The position numbers and the translations under genes were made by a program. A stretch of DNA of 57,085 bases from positions 1 to 57,085 of the forward strand of contig NZ_LYMI01000027.1 of NCBI RefSeq assembly GCF_001660815.1, read 5' to 3'. Below, in pieces: positions 44,392-55,110 of this stretch. This stretch comes from Xanthomonas nasturtii (GTDB taxonomy: Bacteria; Pseudomonadota; Gammaproteobacteria; Xanthomonadales; Xanthomonadaceae). The notes under the pieces were generated by a model. The model was not told the origin of the DNA, searched no databases, and was given only the letters and a program-made list of their open reading frames with translations. Position 1 is the first letter of the stretch; each line of letters begins with the position of its first letter.

Positions 44392-45228
44392 TCAGCTAGC
44401 CGGCCGGGCGCTGCCATACAGGCCTTCGCGCTGAATCAATCCGGCCACCGGCGGCGGCACCAGCGCCTGCCAGGCACCGCCCGCAGCAATGCGCGAGCGC
44501 ACGGCGCTGGCCGATTCACCGCGCAACGGCTGATGCAGCAGATACAGGCGGCCCGCCGGCGCCGCGACCAGGTCGTTGGCGCTGGCGACCCGGCGGCCCT
44601 GCACCGCCGCAGCCAGCTGCGGCGCTTCGGCCAGCTCCAGCGCGGTGCCCGGACGTGCGGCCACCACGAAGTGCGCCAGCCCGAACAAGGCCTCCCACTG
44701 ATGCCATTGCTCCAGCCCGACGAAGGCATCGGCGCCGAGCAGCCAGGCGATCGGGGCGCTGGGGCCAAGTTCGGCACGCAGCTCACGCAAGGTGTCCACG
44801 GTGTAGGACGGCGCATCGCTATGCGTGGCGCGCTGCAGTTCGCGGGTATCCAGCACTAGGCCGGGGCGATCGGCAAGCGCCAGCTCCAGCATTTGCGCGC
44901 GCTGCGCGGCGGTGGCGCCGGGCGCCGGGCGATGCGGTGGGTCGGCCGCCGGGATCAGTTGCACGCGCGTCTGCAGCTCGTCGCGCGCCGCGCAGGCGAT
45001 CGCCAGATGGCCGAGGTGGATCGGGTCGAAGGTGCCGCCGTAGTAGAGGTGGAGCCGGGACCGGGGATCGGGGACCAGGGAACCGGAAACCGCAACAGCA
45101 GGGCTCTGGGGCTGCGGATCAGGCTGTGGGCGTGGGCTTGCGACGCTGCCAGCAGCCTCTGCCCCTCCGCTTTCCCCGGTCCCGGGTCCCCGTTCCCTGG
45201 TCCCGGCTCCACCACCAACCCCCTTCAC
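44392..45228 (-). CDS. nadD: Nicotinate-nucleotide adenylyltransferase with a repeat-derived N-terminal extension
   Basis: The core enzyme (YYGGTFDPIHLGHLAIA, nucleotidyltransferase HxGH motif; SASAVRSRIAAGG near the C-terminus) is about 220 residues and normal for NadD, which makes nicotinate adenine dinucleotide from NaMN and ATP. No ATG, GTG or TTG lies near the expected start. The only standard start is the GTG at 45228, which overlaps the holA stop as GTGA and gives 278 residues. The additional 57 or so residues (GGGAGTRERGPGTGESGG...) are encoded by a pair of inverted short repeats, so they are probably a late insertion and unstructured. Use of a rarer codon closer in cannot be excluded. 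Confidence 0.88.
   Translation of the reverse strand: MKGVGGGAGTRERGPGTGESGGAEAAGSVASPRPQPDPQPQSPAVAVSGSLVPDPRSRLHLYYGGTFDPIHLGHLAIACAARDELQTRVQLIPAADPPHRPAPGATAAQRAQMLELALADRPGLVLDTRELQRATHSDAPSYTVDTLRELRAELGPSAPIAWLLGADAFVGLEQWHQWEALFGLAHFVVAARPGTALELAEAPQLAAAVQGRRVASANDLVAAPAGRLYLLHQPLRGESASAVRSRIAAGGAWQALVPPPVAGLIQREGLYGSARPAS
45045..45218. repeat. Inverted pair of GGGACCGGGG-type repeats inside the 5' end of nadD
   Basis: Left arm (about 45047-45085) GGTGGAGCCGGGACCGGGGA then TCGGGGACCAGGGAACCGG; right arm (about 45176-45218) is the reverse complement, CCGGTCCCGGGTCCCCGTTC then CCTGGTCCCGGCTCCACC. About 90 bp lie between. The arms can pair into a very stable stem overlapping the nadD start region. 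Confidence 0.75.
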
Positions 45229-46253
45229 GCCAACAATCTCACCGCGCGGGCTTCGGCGACGGCGACCAGCAGGCGCTCCAGGCCGACCCAGGCGTCGCCG
45301 TCGGCGCGGCCCTTGGCCATGCGATCGACCAAGCCGGCTTCGGCGACGAAGCGCTCCCAGCGGCGCGGTTCGGGGTGGCGTTGCAGCGCGCGCTTGAACG
45401 GCGCCTGGCGCGACTCCCACAGCCCCTGCGCCTTCATTTCGGCAGCCAGGTTGCCGCCGTTGGCCTGCACCTTCGCCAATGACGCGGTTCGCAGCAGTTC
45501 CTTGATCAGGATCGGCATCAGCGCGGCCACTGCTTCGCCTTCGGCGCGCAGGCCCGCGAGCATGCGGACCACCGCGGCCGGCTGCCCGGAAAAGGTGGTT
45601 TCGGCCAGGCGGAACACGTCGTAGCGCGCGGCATCGGCCACCAGCGATTCCATCGCCTCCAGATCCAGTGTCTTGCCATCGGCGAGCAAGGCGAGCTTGT
45701 CGATTTCCTGCGCGGCGGCCAGCAGATTGCCTTCCACGCGCTCGCTCAGGCGCTGCACGGCGGCCGCGTCGGCGCGCAGGCCGTGGGCGCGCAGGCGGCG
45801 CTCGATCCAGTCGGACAGTTCATGCGGCTTGATCGCCCAGGCCACGGCAATGGTGCCGATGCGGCCGACGGCCTCGGCCCACTTGCCCTGGTGCGCCTTG
45901 CTCCAATCGTTGGCAGTGATCAACAGCACCACATCCGGCGGCGGGTTGGCGCAGAAACGGGTGATGACCTCGGCGCCGTCCTTGCCCGGTTTGCCACTGG
46001 GCAGGCGCACTTCCACCAGCCGGCGCGGGCTGAACAGGCTGGGCGCGTTGAAGCTGGCGTCCAGCTGGTTCCAGTCGAAATCGCGGCCATCGGCATCGAA
46101 CACTTCGCGCTCGCCGATGCCTTCGGCGCGCGCGCGCGCGCGCACTGCATCGGCCGCCTCCAGCACGCGCAAGGTTTCCGGGCCTGCGATCAGATAGACC
46201 GGCTGCAACGGCTGGTTGGACTGGCCAGCCAACTGCTCGGGGCGAAGTTCCAT
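45225..46253 (-). CDS. holA: DNA polymerase III subunit delta
   Basis: 342 residues. The N-terminus MELRPEQLA...LQPVYLIAGPETLRVLEAADAVR and the ERVEGNLLAAAQEIDKLALL motif are typical of HolA; the C-terminal collar domain contains RHPEPRRWERFVAEAGLVDRMAKGR. It is the clamp-opening wrench of the gamma/tau complex. Overlap with nadD (GTGA) and the 20-bp gap from lptE indicate one operon leuS-lptE-holA-nadD-rsfS. Confidence 0.95.
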   Translation of the reverse strand: MELRPEQLAGQSNQPLQPVYLIAGPETLRVLEAADAVRARARAEGIGEREVFDADGRDFDWNQLDASFNAPSLFSPRRLVEVRLPSGKPGKDGAEVITRFCANPPPDVVLLITANDWSKAHQGKWAEAVGRIGTIAVAWAIKPHELSDWIERRLRAHGLRADAAAVQRLSERVEGNLLAAAQEIDKLALLADGKTLDLEAMESLVADAARYDVFRLAETTFSGQPAAVVRMLAGLRAEGEAVAALMPILIKELLRTASLAKVQANGGNLAAEMKAQGLWESRQAPFKRALQRHPEPRRWERFVAEAGLVDRMAKGRADGDAWVGLERLLVAVAEARAVRLLA

Positions 46254-46273
46254 AACTTAAAAGCGGACGCGGC

Positions 46274-46915
46274 TTAGTTACCCGAGGTGGGCGCGGGCGG
46301 CAGCGAGGCCGGCACGCTCGATTCAGGCGTGGTCGGCTGCACTGGCGGCGTGGGAGCCTGCGGCAACGGCGCGGTTGGCGTGCTTTCCAGAGGTTCGCCG
46401 CGCTTGGCGCGCGCGCGCACCACGCTGTCGATGCGGCGCAGGATCGAGGCCGACATGTCCTTGCGCAACTCGTCGGCCAGGATCTCGCGCTCGGTCGCGG
46501 TACCGGTGGCATCTACCGGCGGCGACACGTAGTCGCGCGACAGCTCGATCACCTGCTGCGGCACCAGCACCGCGCCGTTGGCGGTGGTGACCGAAAAGAT
46601 CGCTGCGTAGCGCAGGCTGTATTCCTGCGCACGGCCCTGGCTGTCGATGGCAATCGGCAGATCGCCCCAGCGCTCGGACAACACCTGCAGCTGCGCAAAG
46701 CCGGTCTTGGCGTCTTCATCGGCCAGCGTAGCGCCAGCGGCTCTAAGGCCACGCCGCAACAGCTTGGCCAACTCGCTGTACTGCACTGCGGACTGCACCT
46801 TCACTGCCGGTGTGTCGGGCGGCAACGCCAGCGAATTGCGCAGATGGAAGCCGCAGGCGGTGAGGCTCGAGGCGAGCACGAGAGACGCAGCGAAGGCAGT
46901 AGGGAATCGAATCAT
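46274..46915 (-). CDS. lptE: LPS-assembly lipoprotein LptE
   Basis: 213 residues from ATG 46915 (a GTG two codons earlier also fits). The lipoprotein signal has lipobox LTAC, followed by GFHLRNSLALP, the LptE hallmark. The LptE domain continues to about 165 (EREILADELRKDMSASILRRID); the C-terminus is a Pro/Thr-rich tail (TAPLPQAPTPPVQPTTPE). LptE plugs the LptD barrel and helps deliver LPS to the outer leaflet. Confidence 0.94.
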   Translation of the reverse strand: MIRFPTAFAASLVLASSLTACGFHLRNSLALPPDTPAVKVQSAVQYSELAKLLRRGLRAAGATLADEDAKTGFAQLQVLSERWGDLPIAIDSQGRAQEYSLRYAAIFSVTTANGAVLVPQQVIELSRDYVSPPVDATGTATEREILADELRKDMSASILRRIDSVVRARAKRGEPLESTPTAPLPQAPTPPVQPTTPESSVPASLPPAPTSGN

Positions 46916-47490
46916 GGGCACAGTCTGGATGAGCGCCCCGGCGGCGGCAACAGGCGGCTAGCCTGCCCGACACCGCGTGAACGGGGCTTGAGAGGCGCCG
47001 CATCAAAGATGCGGCGACAAATATGGCAAACGCGTCGCCACGCGCCATTGCAATGAATTGCCATGAACCAATGCGGAAACTTCACTCCACACGTCGCCAC
47101 GCGCCAGTGAAACGAAATACCGGGAACCATCGCGGGAAGCCTACCGACGCGTCGCTCCACGCCAATGCAGTGCCTTGCCGGAAGCCGTCGCACAAACCCC
47201 ACCAGCGCGCCGTCACGCACCAACGAAATGCAAAAACCAAGACCACCACTGCCCTGCCCTGTGGGTTAAGGCGCAGTGCAGTGCATCGCCAGACCCATCG
47301 CAAAGCACACCCGCGCTTCGGCATGCGGGTGCAGGTCCGCCAGCGACGGCAGCTGCTGCGTCCCTGATGCCTTGCTACGCGCTGACACACCAACCGTGGA
47401 GAAACGCCTTGGCAACCGCATGAACGCGGCGCTGCGCCGATCCGACGCACTGCCCGGACCGGCGAAGACCACCCGACGTCTCAGCAAGGC
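46916..47490. other. Intergenic region between leuS and lptE with a degenerate repeat array
   Basis: 575 bp, unusually long inside an otherwise tight operon. It contains an 8-bp hairpin (46996-47016, CGCCGCAT/ATGCGGCG), a degenerate 58-bp tandem array (47030-47262) and about 230 bp with nothing I recognise. Long open frames across it are translated repeats with no homology to named proteins. Confidence 0.65.
47030..47262. repeat. Degenerate tandem array of about four 58-59-bp units
   Basis: Units start at 47030, 47089, 47147 and 47205 and open with ACGCGTCGCCACGCGCCA, ACACGTCGCCACGCGCCA, ACGCGTCGCTCCACGCCA and GCGCGCCGTCACGCACCA. Each continues with an AATG/GAAATG-like segment and a CCGGAACC-like stretch. 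Unit lengths are 59, 58 and 58 bp; the fourth fades out. On the minus strand the start of each unit reads as WRVAT or AWRRV-like peptide. Confidence 0.75.
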
Positions 47491-50205
<2,715 letters not shown>

Positions 50206-50817
50206 TCAGGCGGCGGACTTTGCCGGCCACGCCCAGGCCGCCACCGCCAGCCACCCCACCCAGGCCAGAAACGCCAGCCGCTGCGCAATGGCCTGGCGCA
50301 GCAGGCCCGGCGGGCCGAACGCCAGCACCGCCACCAGCAGCCCTGCCGCCAGGCTCAGCCAGGCCAGCATGCGGGTGTTGCCACCGTTGAACGGGGCCGC
50401 GGCCATCAACAACATGGCGGGCACGAATGCCACCGCCCACAGCAACCAGGCGGTGGCATGGGCCTGACTGGCACGGCCATCCAGATCGGCAGGGTCCAGC
50501 GGCAACATGCCCATGCCGAGAAAGGCCAGCCCGGCCAGCACGATCAGCTGCCCGCCCACGCGCAGGCTCCAGCTGGCCTTGCGCGGCATGCGCGTCAGCA
50601 GGCTGACCCCGGTGGCCATCCCCAGCGCGCCCACCAGCACGAACGCCAGCAGATTGAAGCCCAGCGCATGCGGCACGCCGTGCGCGCCCAACAGCGCAAC
50701 CGGGTGGCTGGCCTGCAGATAGCCCGGCAGCGCGGCACCGAAACCGGCAAGCGCCAGCACGAAGACCGTCGCGGCGATCAAGCCCATGTAGCGCTGTGCG
50801 CTGTCGGTGGTTGCCAT
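50206..50817 (-). CDS. DUF998-family polytopic membrane protein
   Basis: 203 residues from ATG 50817, with six hydrophobic segments. SHPVALLGAHGVPHALGFNLLAFVLVGALGM and GMGMLPLDPADLDGRASQAHATAWLL have the form of the DUF998/CPBP-adjacent family of small membrane proteins. There is no known function or visible catalytic motif. It lies 73 bp upstream of leuS on the same strand and may be read through into it. Confidence 0.7.
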   Translation of the reverse strand: MATTDSAQRYMGLIAATVFVLALAGFGAALPGYLQASHPVALLGAHGVPHALGFNLLAFVLVGALGMATGVSLLTRMPRKASWSLRVGGQLIVLAGLAFLGMGMLPLDPADLDGRASQAHATAWLLWAVAFVPAMLLMAAAPFNGGNTRMLAWLSLAAGLLVAVLAFGPPGLLRQAIAQRLAFLAWVGWLAVAAWAWPAKSAA

Positions 50818-51022
50818 TGCCCTGCTCCAACGCGGGGCGCGATGCGCCGCCAGAACGCGGCATTGTCGTGCCGGGCGGGCGCGGCGTGAACCCCCGACGC
50901 TGCCAGCGCAGCGCTGCAGGCGGCCACGCCGGGCGCCGAAGCGCGGCATTGCGGCTAGGCTTGTGTCAGCCGTGTTTGCCACCATTACCTCCCACTGTTG
51001 CCGCTCTCACTTCTGGAAGCCC

Positions 51023-51883
51023 ATGTCCGACACGCCGCATGTATTCGATGCCACCACCGACACCTTCGAGACCGAGGTCCTGCAGAAATCGCTGACGACA
51101 CCGGTACTGGTGGACTTCTGGGCCACCTGGTGCGGGCCCTGCAAGTCGCTGACGCCGATCCTGGAAAAGTTGGCTGGCGAATACAACGGCGCCTTCGAGC
51201 TGGGCAAGGTCGATGTGGACAAGGAACAGCAGATCGCCGCGGCATTTCAGATCCGCTCGGTGCCGACGGTATTCCTGGTCAAGGGCGGCGAGATCGTCGA
51301 CGGCTTCCCCGGCGCGATGCCGGAAGGCCAGGTGCGCGAATTCCTCACCCAGCATGGCGTGCTGCCGGCCGAGCCGCAGGTGGTAGAAGAAGAGCTGCCG
51401 TTGGCGCCGCTCGACCCGCAGGCGCAGGCCGCAGCGCTGCGTGAGGCCATCGCTGCCGAGCCGGACAAGGACGAACTCAAGCTGGACCTGGCGTTGGCCC
51501 TGCTCAAGACCGGTGACACCGCCGAGGCCGAGCAGTTGATCGACGCCCTGCCCGCCAACCTGGCCACCGACGACCGCGCGGTGCGTGCCAAGGCGCGGCT
51601 GAGCTTTGCCAACGTGCTCAAGGACGCCCCCGACGCCGGCGCGTTGCAGGCCAGCGTGGACGCCAATGGCGCGGACCTGCGCGCGCGCCACCTGCTCGGT
51701 GTGCGCCACCTGCTCGACGGCAACGACGAAGCCGCGTTGGACCAGTTCCTGGAGATGCTGCGGCAGGATCGCGCGTTCGAGGACAACCTGCCGCGCCGCA
51801 GCCTGATCGATGCGTTCCGCGTGATCGAAGACGAAGACCTGGTCGGCCGTTATCGCCGCAAGATGTCGGCGCTGGTGTTCTGA
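51023..51883 (+). CDS. Thioredoxin-TPR co-chaperone (CnoX/YbbN-like)
   Basis: 286 residues. The N-terminal thioredoxin domain (about 1-110) has DFWATWCGPC (C37, C40) and the cis-Pro segment IRSVPTVFLV. The C-terminal half (about 125-286) is helical, with TPR-like repeats (DELKLDLALALLKTGDTAEAEQLID, LGVRHLLDGNDEAALDQFLEML). CnoX/YbbN proteins protect substrates from over-oxidation and hand them to GroEL or DnaK. Escherichia coli YbbN lacks a full CxxC; here CGPC is intact, so redox activity is expected. Confidence 0.92.
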   Translation: MSDTPHVFDATTDTFETEVLQKSLTTPVLVDFWATWCGPCKSLTPILEKLAGEYNGAFELGKVDVDKEQQIAAAFQIRSVPTVFLVKGGEIVDGFPGAMPEGQVREFLTQHGVLPAEPQVVEEELPLAPLDPQAQAAALREAIAAEPDKDELKLDLALALLKTGDTAEAEQLIDALPANLATDDRAVRAKARLSFANVLKDAPDAGALQASVDANGADLRARHLLGVRHLLDGNDEAALDQFLEMLRQDRAFEDNLPRRSLIDAFRVIEDEDLVGRYRRKMSALVF

Positions 51884-51916
51884 TCGCCCATGGCGCTGCG
51901 GCGCCACATCGGCACG

Positions 51917-52006
51917 CAGGAGCGGCCCCGGCCGCGATAAGGCAACGCCGCTGATCGCCGATGGAGGCTTCACCGGTAACGTGCCGTCGCGGCCAGATCT
52001 GCTCCT
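51917..52006. repeat. Dispersed inverted repeat of the GGAGCGG...GGCCGCGA type, second copy
   Basis: Arms CAGGAGCGGCCCCGGCCGCG (51917 on) and TCGCGGCCAGATCTGCTCCT (51987-52006), about 50 bp apart. Same family as 10617-10679, with a longer loop. Confidence 0.65.
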
Positions 52007-52105
52007 AAGAACACGGGCGGCTGGCCCGATGTGGATGGGCCAACTCCATCCATACGCATGCGAATGTTATGCTGGCACCCGCCCTCGCCAAGGAACCAGG
52101 CCCTT

Positions 52106-52555
52106 ATGCGCGCATCGCTGTTCAAGTTCGGTCTCAATCTGTGGCCGCCGTTCCTGTTCGCCGGCATCCACGTCACCGTGCTGTCGGCCGACTACCGTTT
52201 TGCGCGCGTGGAACTGCGCCAGCGCCCCTGGAATCGCAATTACGTCGGCACCCATTTCGGCGGCAGCCTGTTCGCAATGACCGACCCGTTCTGGATGCTG
52301 CTGACCATGCACAACCTTGGTCGCGACTATTACGTGTGGGACAAGGCCGGCAGCATCGAATTCGTCAAACCCGGGCGCGGCACGGTGACCGCCGATTTCG
52401 TCATCGACGACAACGTGCTGACGCAACTGCGCAACGCCACCGCAGGCGGCGAGAAACATCTGCGCTGGTTCGAAAACGACGTACACAACCGCGATGGCGA
52501 GGTTGTCGCACGCGTGCGCAAGCAGCTCTACGTCAAACGCAAACCTGCGCGTTGA
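52106..52555 (+). CDS. DUF4442 hotdog-fold protein
   Basis: 149 residues with AAGGA upstream of ATG 52106. The fold's markers are WPPFLFAGIHVTVLSADYRFARVELRQRPWNRNYVGTHFGGSLFAMTDPFWMLLTMHNLG, the helix and strand that place the acyl pocket, and the KAGSIEFVKPGRGTVTADF strand. DUF4442 proteins resemble PaaI-type thioesterases but lack a proven activity. No partner genes point to a pathway. Confidence 0.85.
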   Translation: MRASLFKFGLNLWPPFLFAGIHVTVLSADYRFARVELRQRPWNRNYVGTHFGGSLFAMTDPFWMLLTMHNLGRDYYVWDKAGSIEFVKPGRGTVTADFVIDDNVLTQLRNATAGGEKHLRWFENDVHNRDGEVVARVRKQLYVKRKPAR

Positions 52556-52734
52556 TCGCGATACCGACGCTGCGCGGGTTGCAGATCGCGTGTGCCGCGG
52601 CAGGATCGGTTGAGCGGGCGTCCGCGTCATGTGAGCGCACTGTCTGCATTGCACGCATCGCGGCGACAACGCTCACGGGACATTGCCCGCCGCATGCGGA
52701 CTCTGGGGTCTCCCAACCCACATGGAATGCTTTC

Positions 52735-52977
52735 ATGAAAGCGATCAACATCATCACCCTGGTGCTTCTTATCGTCGGCGGATTGAACTGGGGGCTGGTC
52801 GGTCTGTTCCAGTTCGATCTGGTGGCCGCACTGTTCGGCGGGCAGGATGCGCTGCTGTCGCGTGTGGTCTACACGCTGGTCGGCATCTCCGCGCTGTGGC
52901 AACTGGTGCCGCTGTTTCGCAACAACCACGGCGCCACCGAGCATCACACCAGCCCACACGTGCGCAACACCCCGTAA
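52735..52977 (+). CDS. DUF378-family small membrane protein
   Basis: 80 residues. Two membrane segments, INIITLVLLIVGGLNWGLVGLF and SRVVYTLVGISALWQLVPLF, with the GGLNWGL motif of the DUF378 (YuzA-like) family. The short C-terminus is polar with His residues (ATEHHTSPHV). Function unknown. A hairpin-forming sequence lies 30 bp after the stop. Confidence 0.88.
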   Translation: MKAINIITLVLLIVGGLNWGLVGLFQFDLVAALFGGQDALLSRVVYTLVGISALWQLVPLFRNNHGATEHHTSPHVRNTP

Positions 52978-53009
52978 GCACACGCTCGCGGCAGGCATTC
53001 GTTTTTCGG

Positions 53010-53040
53010 CATGACGCCGGCGCAGCGCGTCGGCGTCATG
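53010..53040. terminator. Imperfect hairpin after the DUF378 gene
   Basis: CATGACGCCG / CGGCGTCATG arms enclose a GC-rich loop. On the minus strand the stem is followed by GCCGAAAAACG, not a T-run; on the plus strand TTGTGTGTC follows. Termination is doubtful. Confidence 0.45.
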
Positions 53041-53115
53041 TTGTGTGTCACCTGCGCTTTGCGTCCGGGCGCCTGGTCGGCAAGAATCGCAGGCACCTCC
53101 CTGCTGGCTGCCTTC

Positions 53116-54021
53116 ATGCTCCTGCGCACTGTTGCTTCCGCCTGCCTGCTCGCTCTGCTGTTACCCGCAGCCGCCCACGCGGCCTACCGTAGCCCGCAAC
53201 AGATTCTGGACAGCTCGCCGGCCAGCGCGTGGCGTCTGCTTGACCCGGAGCGCACGCTGTACCTGGAACTGGATGCCGGGCGGGTGATCATCGAACTGGC
53301 GCCGCAATTTGCGCCCCAGCATGTGGGCAACATCCGCACGCTGGCGCACGAACGCTTCTGGGATGGGCTGAGCATCTATCGCTCGCAGGACAATTTCGTG
53401 GTGCAGTTCGGCGACCCGGATGGCGAGACGCCGGGCAAGGCCAAATCGCTGGGCTCGGCCAAGACGCATCTGCCGGCCGAATTCGAACGCGCATCGCAGG
53501 GTCTGGATTTCCAGCGCCTGCCCGATAGCGATGGCTGGGCGCCGCAGGTGGGCTTTGTCGACGGCTTCCCGGTTGGCCGCGATAACGCCACCGGCAAGAC
53601 CTGGCTGGCGCATTGCTACGGCACCCTGGGCGCCGGCCGCAACAACGACGAAGACAGCAGCATCGGCGCCGAGTTGTACGTGGTCACCGGGCAATCGCCA
53701 CGCCAGCTGGACCGCAACATCACTGTGGTCGGGCGCGTGGTCAAGGGTATGGAATTGCTCAGCGTGACCCCGCGCGGTCCCGACCCGATGGGGTTTTACG
53801 ACGACCCTACGCAACGCGCGCCGATCCGCGCGATTCGGCTGGCCAGCGAAGTGCCTGCGCCCGAGCGCACACCGCTGCAGTTGCTGCGTACCGATAGCCA
53901 GACCTTCCGCGCTGTGGCCGAGGCGCGCCGCAACCGCAAGGACGACTTCTACAAGCGCCCGGCCGGGCATATCGATCTGTGCAATGTGCCGTTGCCGGTG
54001 CGGGCACCGCCTGCTGGTTGA
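53116..54021 (+). CDS. Cyclophilin-type peptidyl-prolyl isomerase, periplasmic
   Basis: 301 residues from ATG 53116 (the frame opens 35 codons earlier without homology). A signal peptide ([12 protein letters not shown]) precedes the domain. Cyclophilin features are [48 protein letters not shown] and [20 protein letters not shown]. Large insertions between them (about 100-190) make it longer than the 165-residue minimum. The canonical PNTAGSQFF active-site block is replaced by [19 protein letters not shown], so isomerase activity may be low. Periplasmic folding role inferred. Confidence 0.85.
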   Translation: MLLRTVASACLLALLLPAAAHAAYRSPQQILDSSPASAWRLLDPERTLYLELDAGRVIIELAPQFAPQHVGNIRTLAHERFWDGLSIYRSQDNFVVQFGDPDGETPGKAKSLGSAKTHLPAEFERASQGLDFQRLPDSDGWAPQVGFVDGFPVGRDNATGKTWLAHCYGTLGAGRNNDEDSSIGAELYVVTGQSPRQLDRNITVVGRVVKGMELLSVTPRGPDPMGFYDDPTQRAPIRAIRLASEVPAPERTPLQLLRTDSQTFRAVAEARRNRKDDFYKRPAGHIDLCNVPLPVRAPPAG

Positions 54022-54052
54022 ATCGGGAATCGGAAAAGCGAAACGCGCTCGC

Positions 54053-54940
54053 TTAGCGGGCGCGTTGGCTGAAGGCGACGCTGCCCAGGATCAGCACCGC
54101 GGCGACCAGCATGGTCCAGGTCAACGGTTCGCCCAGCAGCGACCACGCCAGCAATGCACCGAACACCGGCACCAGATAGGTCACCGTGGACGCACGTGCC
54201 GGGCCGATGCGCTGGATCAGCCGGTAATACATCAAGAACGCCAGCCCGGTGCAGACTACGCCCAGCGCAGTGGCGCAGGCCCAGGCCACCGCCGGCACCG
54301 GCGTGGCCGGCCACTGCCACCAGGCCAGCGGCGCCAGCAACAACGCACTGCAGCCCAGCGTGGAGGCCGCCGAGGCGGCCGGCGGCAAATCGCCCATATG
54401 GCGCTTCACCAGGTTGTAGCCGATGCCATACAGCAGCGAGGCGGTTGCGCCGGCCAGCGCCGCCGGCCCGACACTCAAGCCGGCGGATTTGCCGGTAGCC
54501 AGCACCAGCACGCCGATAAACCCCACCAGCAACGCCAGTGCGCGACGCGTGCCGATTCGTTCGCCGAAAAACAGGAACGCGATCAGCGCGGTAAACAGCA
54601 CCGTCATCGCGTTGCAGATCGCCCCGACTGCCGCCGGTGCATGTTGCGCGCCCCAGGCGAACAGCAGGAACGGCAATGCCGAATTGAGCACACCGATCGC
54701 CGCAAGCATCGGCCAGCGATGCAACGGGAAGCGTTCGCGTGCCAGCCACAGGAATGGCAGCAGCACCAAGGCGCCCAGCGCCAGCCGAATTTCCACCAAC
54801 ACCACGGTGCCGAACCTGGGCGCTGCCACGCGCATGAACAGGAACGAGCAGCCCCACACAATGCCCAGAAACCCCAGCTCAAGCGGGGTGCGCCATGCGC
54901 GCGTTGCAAGCTCCGGCTGCATCGACGGCTGCGCGCTCAT
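54053..54940 (-). CDS. EamA/DMT-superfamily transporter
   Basis: 295 residues with ten predicted transmembrane helices in two EamA repeats (about 20-150 and 160-290). LGFLGIVWGCSFLFMRVA and GALLAWSLLGEPLTWTMLVAAVLILGS are typical. ATG 54940 is chosen over an upstream start because homology begins about 18 residues in. Substrate unknown; these carriers export amino acids, metabolites or toxins. It is divergent from the LysR gene with 170 bp between, a common regulator-target layout. Confidence 0.9.
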   Translation of the reverse strand: MSAQPSMQPELATRAWRTPLELGFLGIVWGCSFLFMRVAAPRFGTVVLVEIRLALGALVLLPFLWLARERFPLHRWPMLAAIGVLNSALPFLLFAWGAQHAPAAVGAICNAMTVLFTALIAFLFFGERIGTRRALALLVGFIGVLVLATGKSAGLSVGPAALAGATASLLYGIGYNLVKRHMGDLPPAASAASTLGCSALLLAPLAWWQWPATPVPAVAWACATALGVVCTGLAFLMYYRLIQRIGPARASTVTYLVPVFGALLAWSLLGEPLTWTMLVAAVLILGSVAFSQRAR

Positions 54941-55110
54941 GGCCGTGCTCCTGCACTGTGCCGCAGTGCGATGAAACGGCAGAAGACAGCATCCGGCAGG
55001 CAGGGGCACATGGCACGATCATCGCGATGGGATGACGCAGCATCGGTTGCCGCTACGGGCGCGACAAGCGCGTAGTATCGGGGCGAGCCACAAATCTCAC
55101 TCATGCCTCG

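Noticed and set aside
46912..47450. Minus-strand open frames between leuS and lptE as small repeat proteins
   Set aside because: They translate a degenerate DNA repeat, have no good start or RBS, and no recognisable domain.
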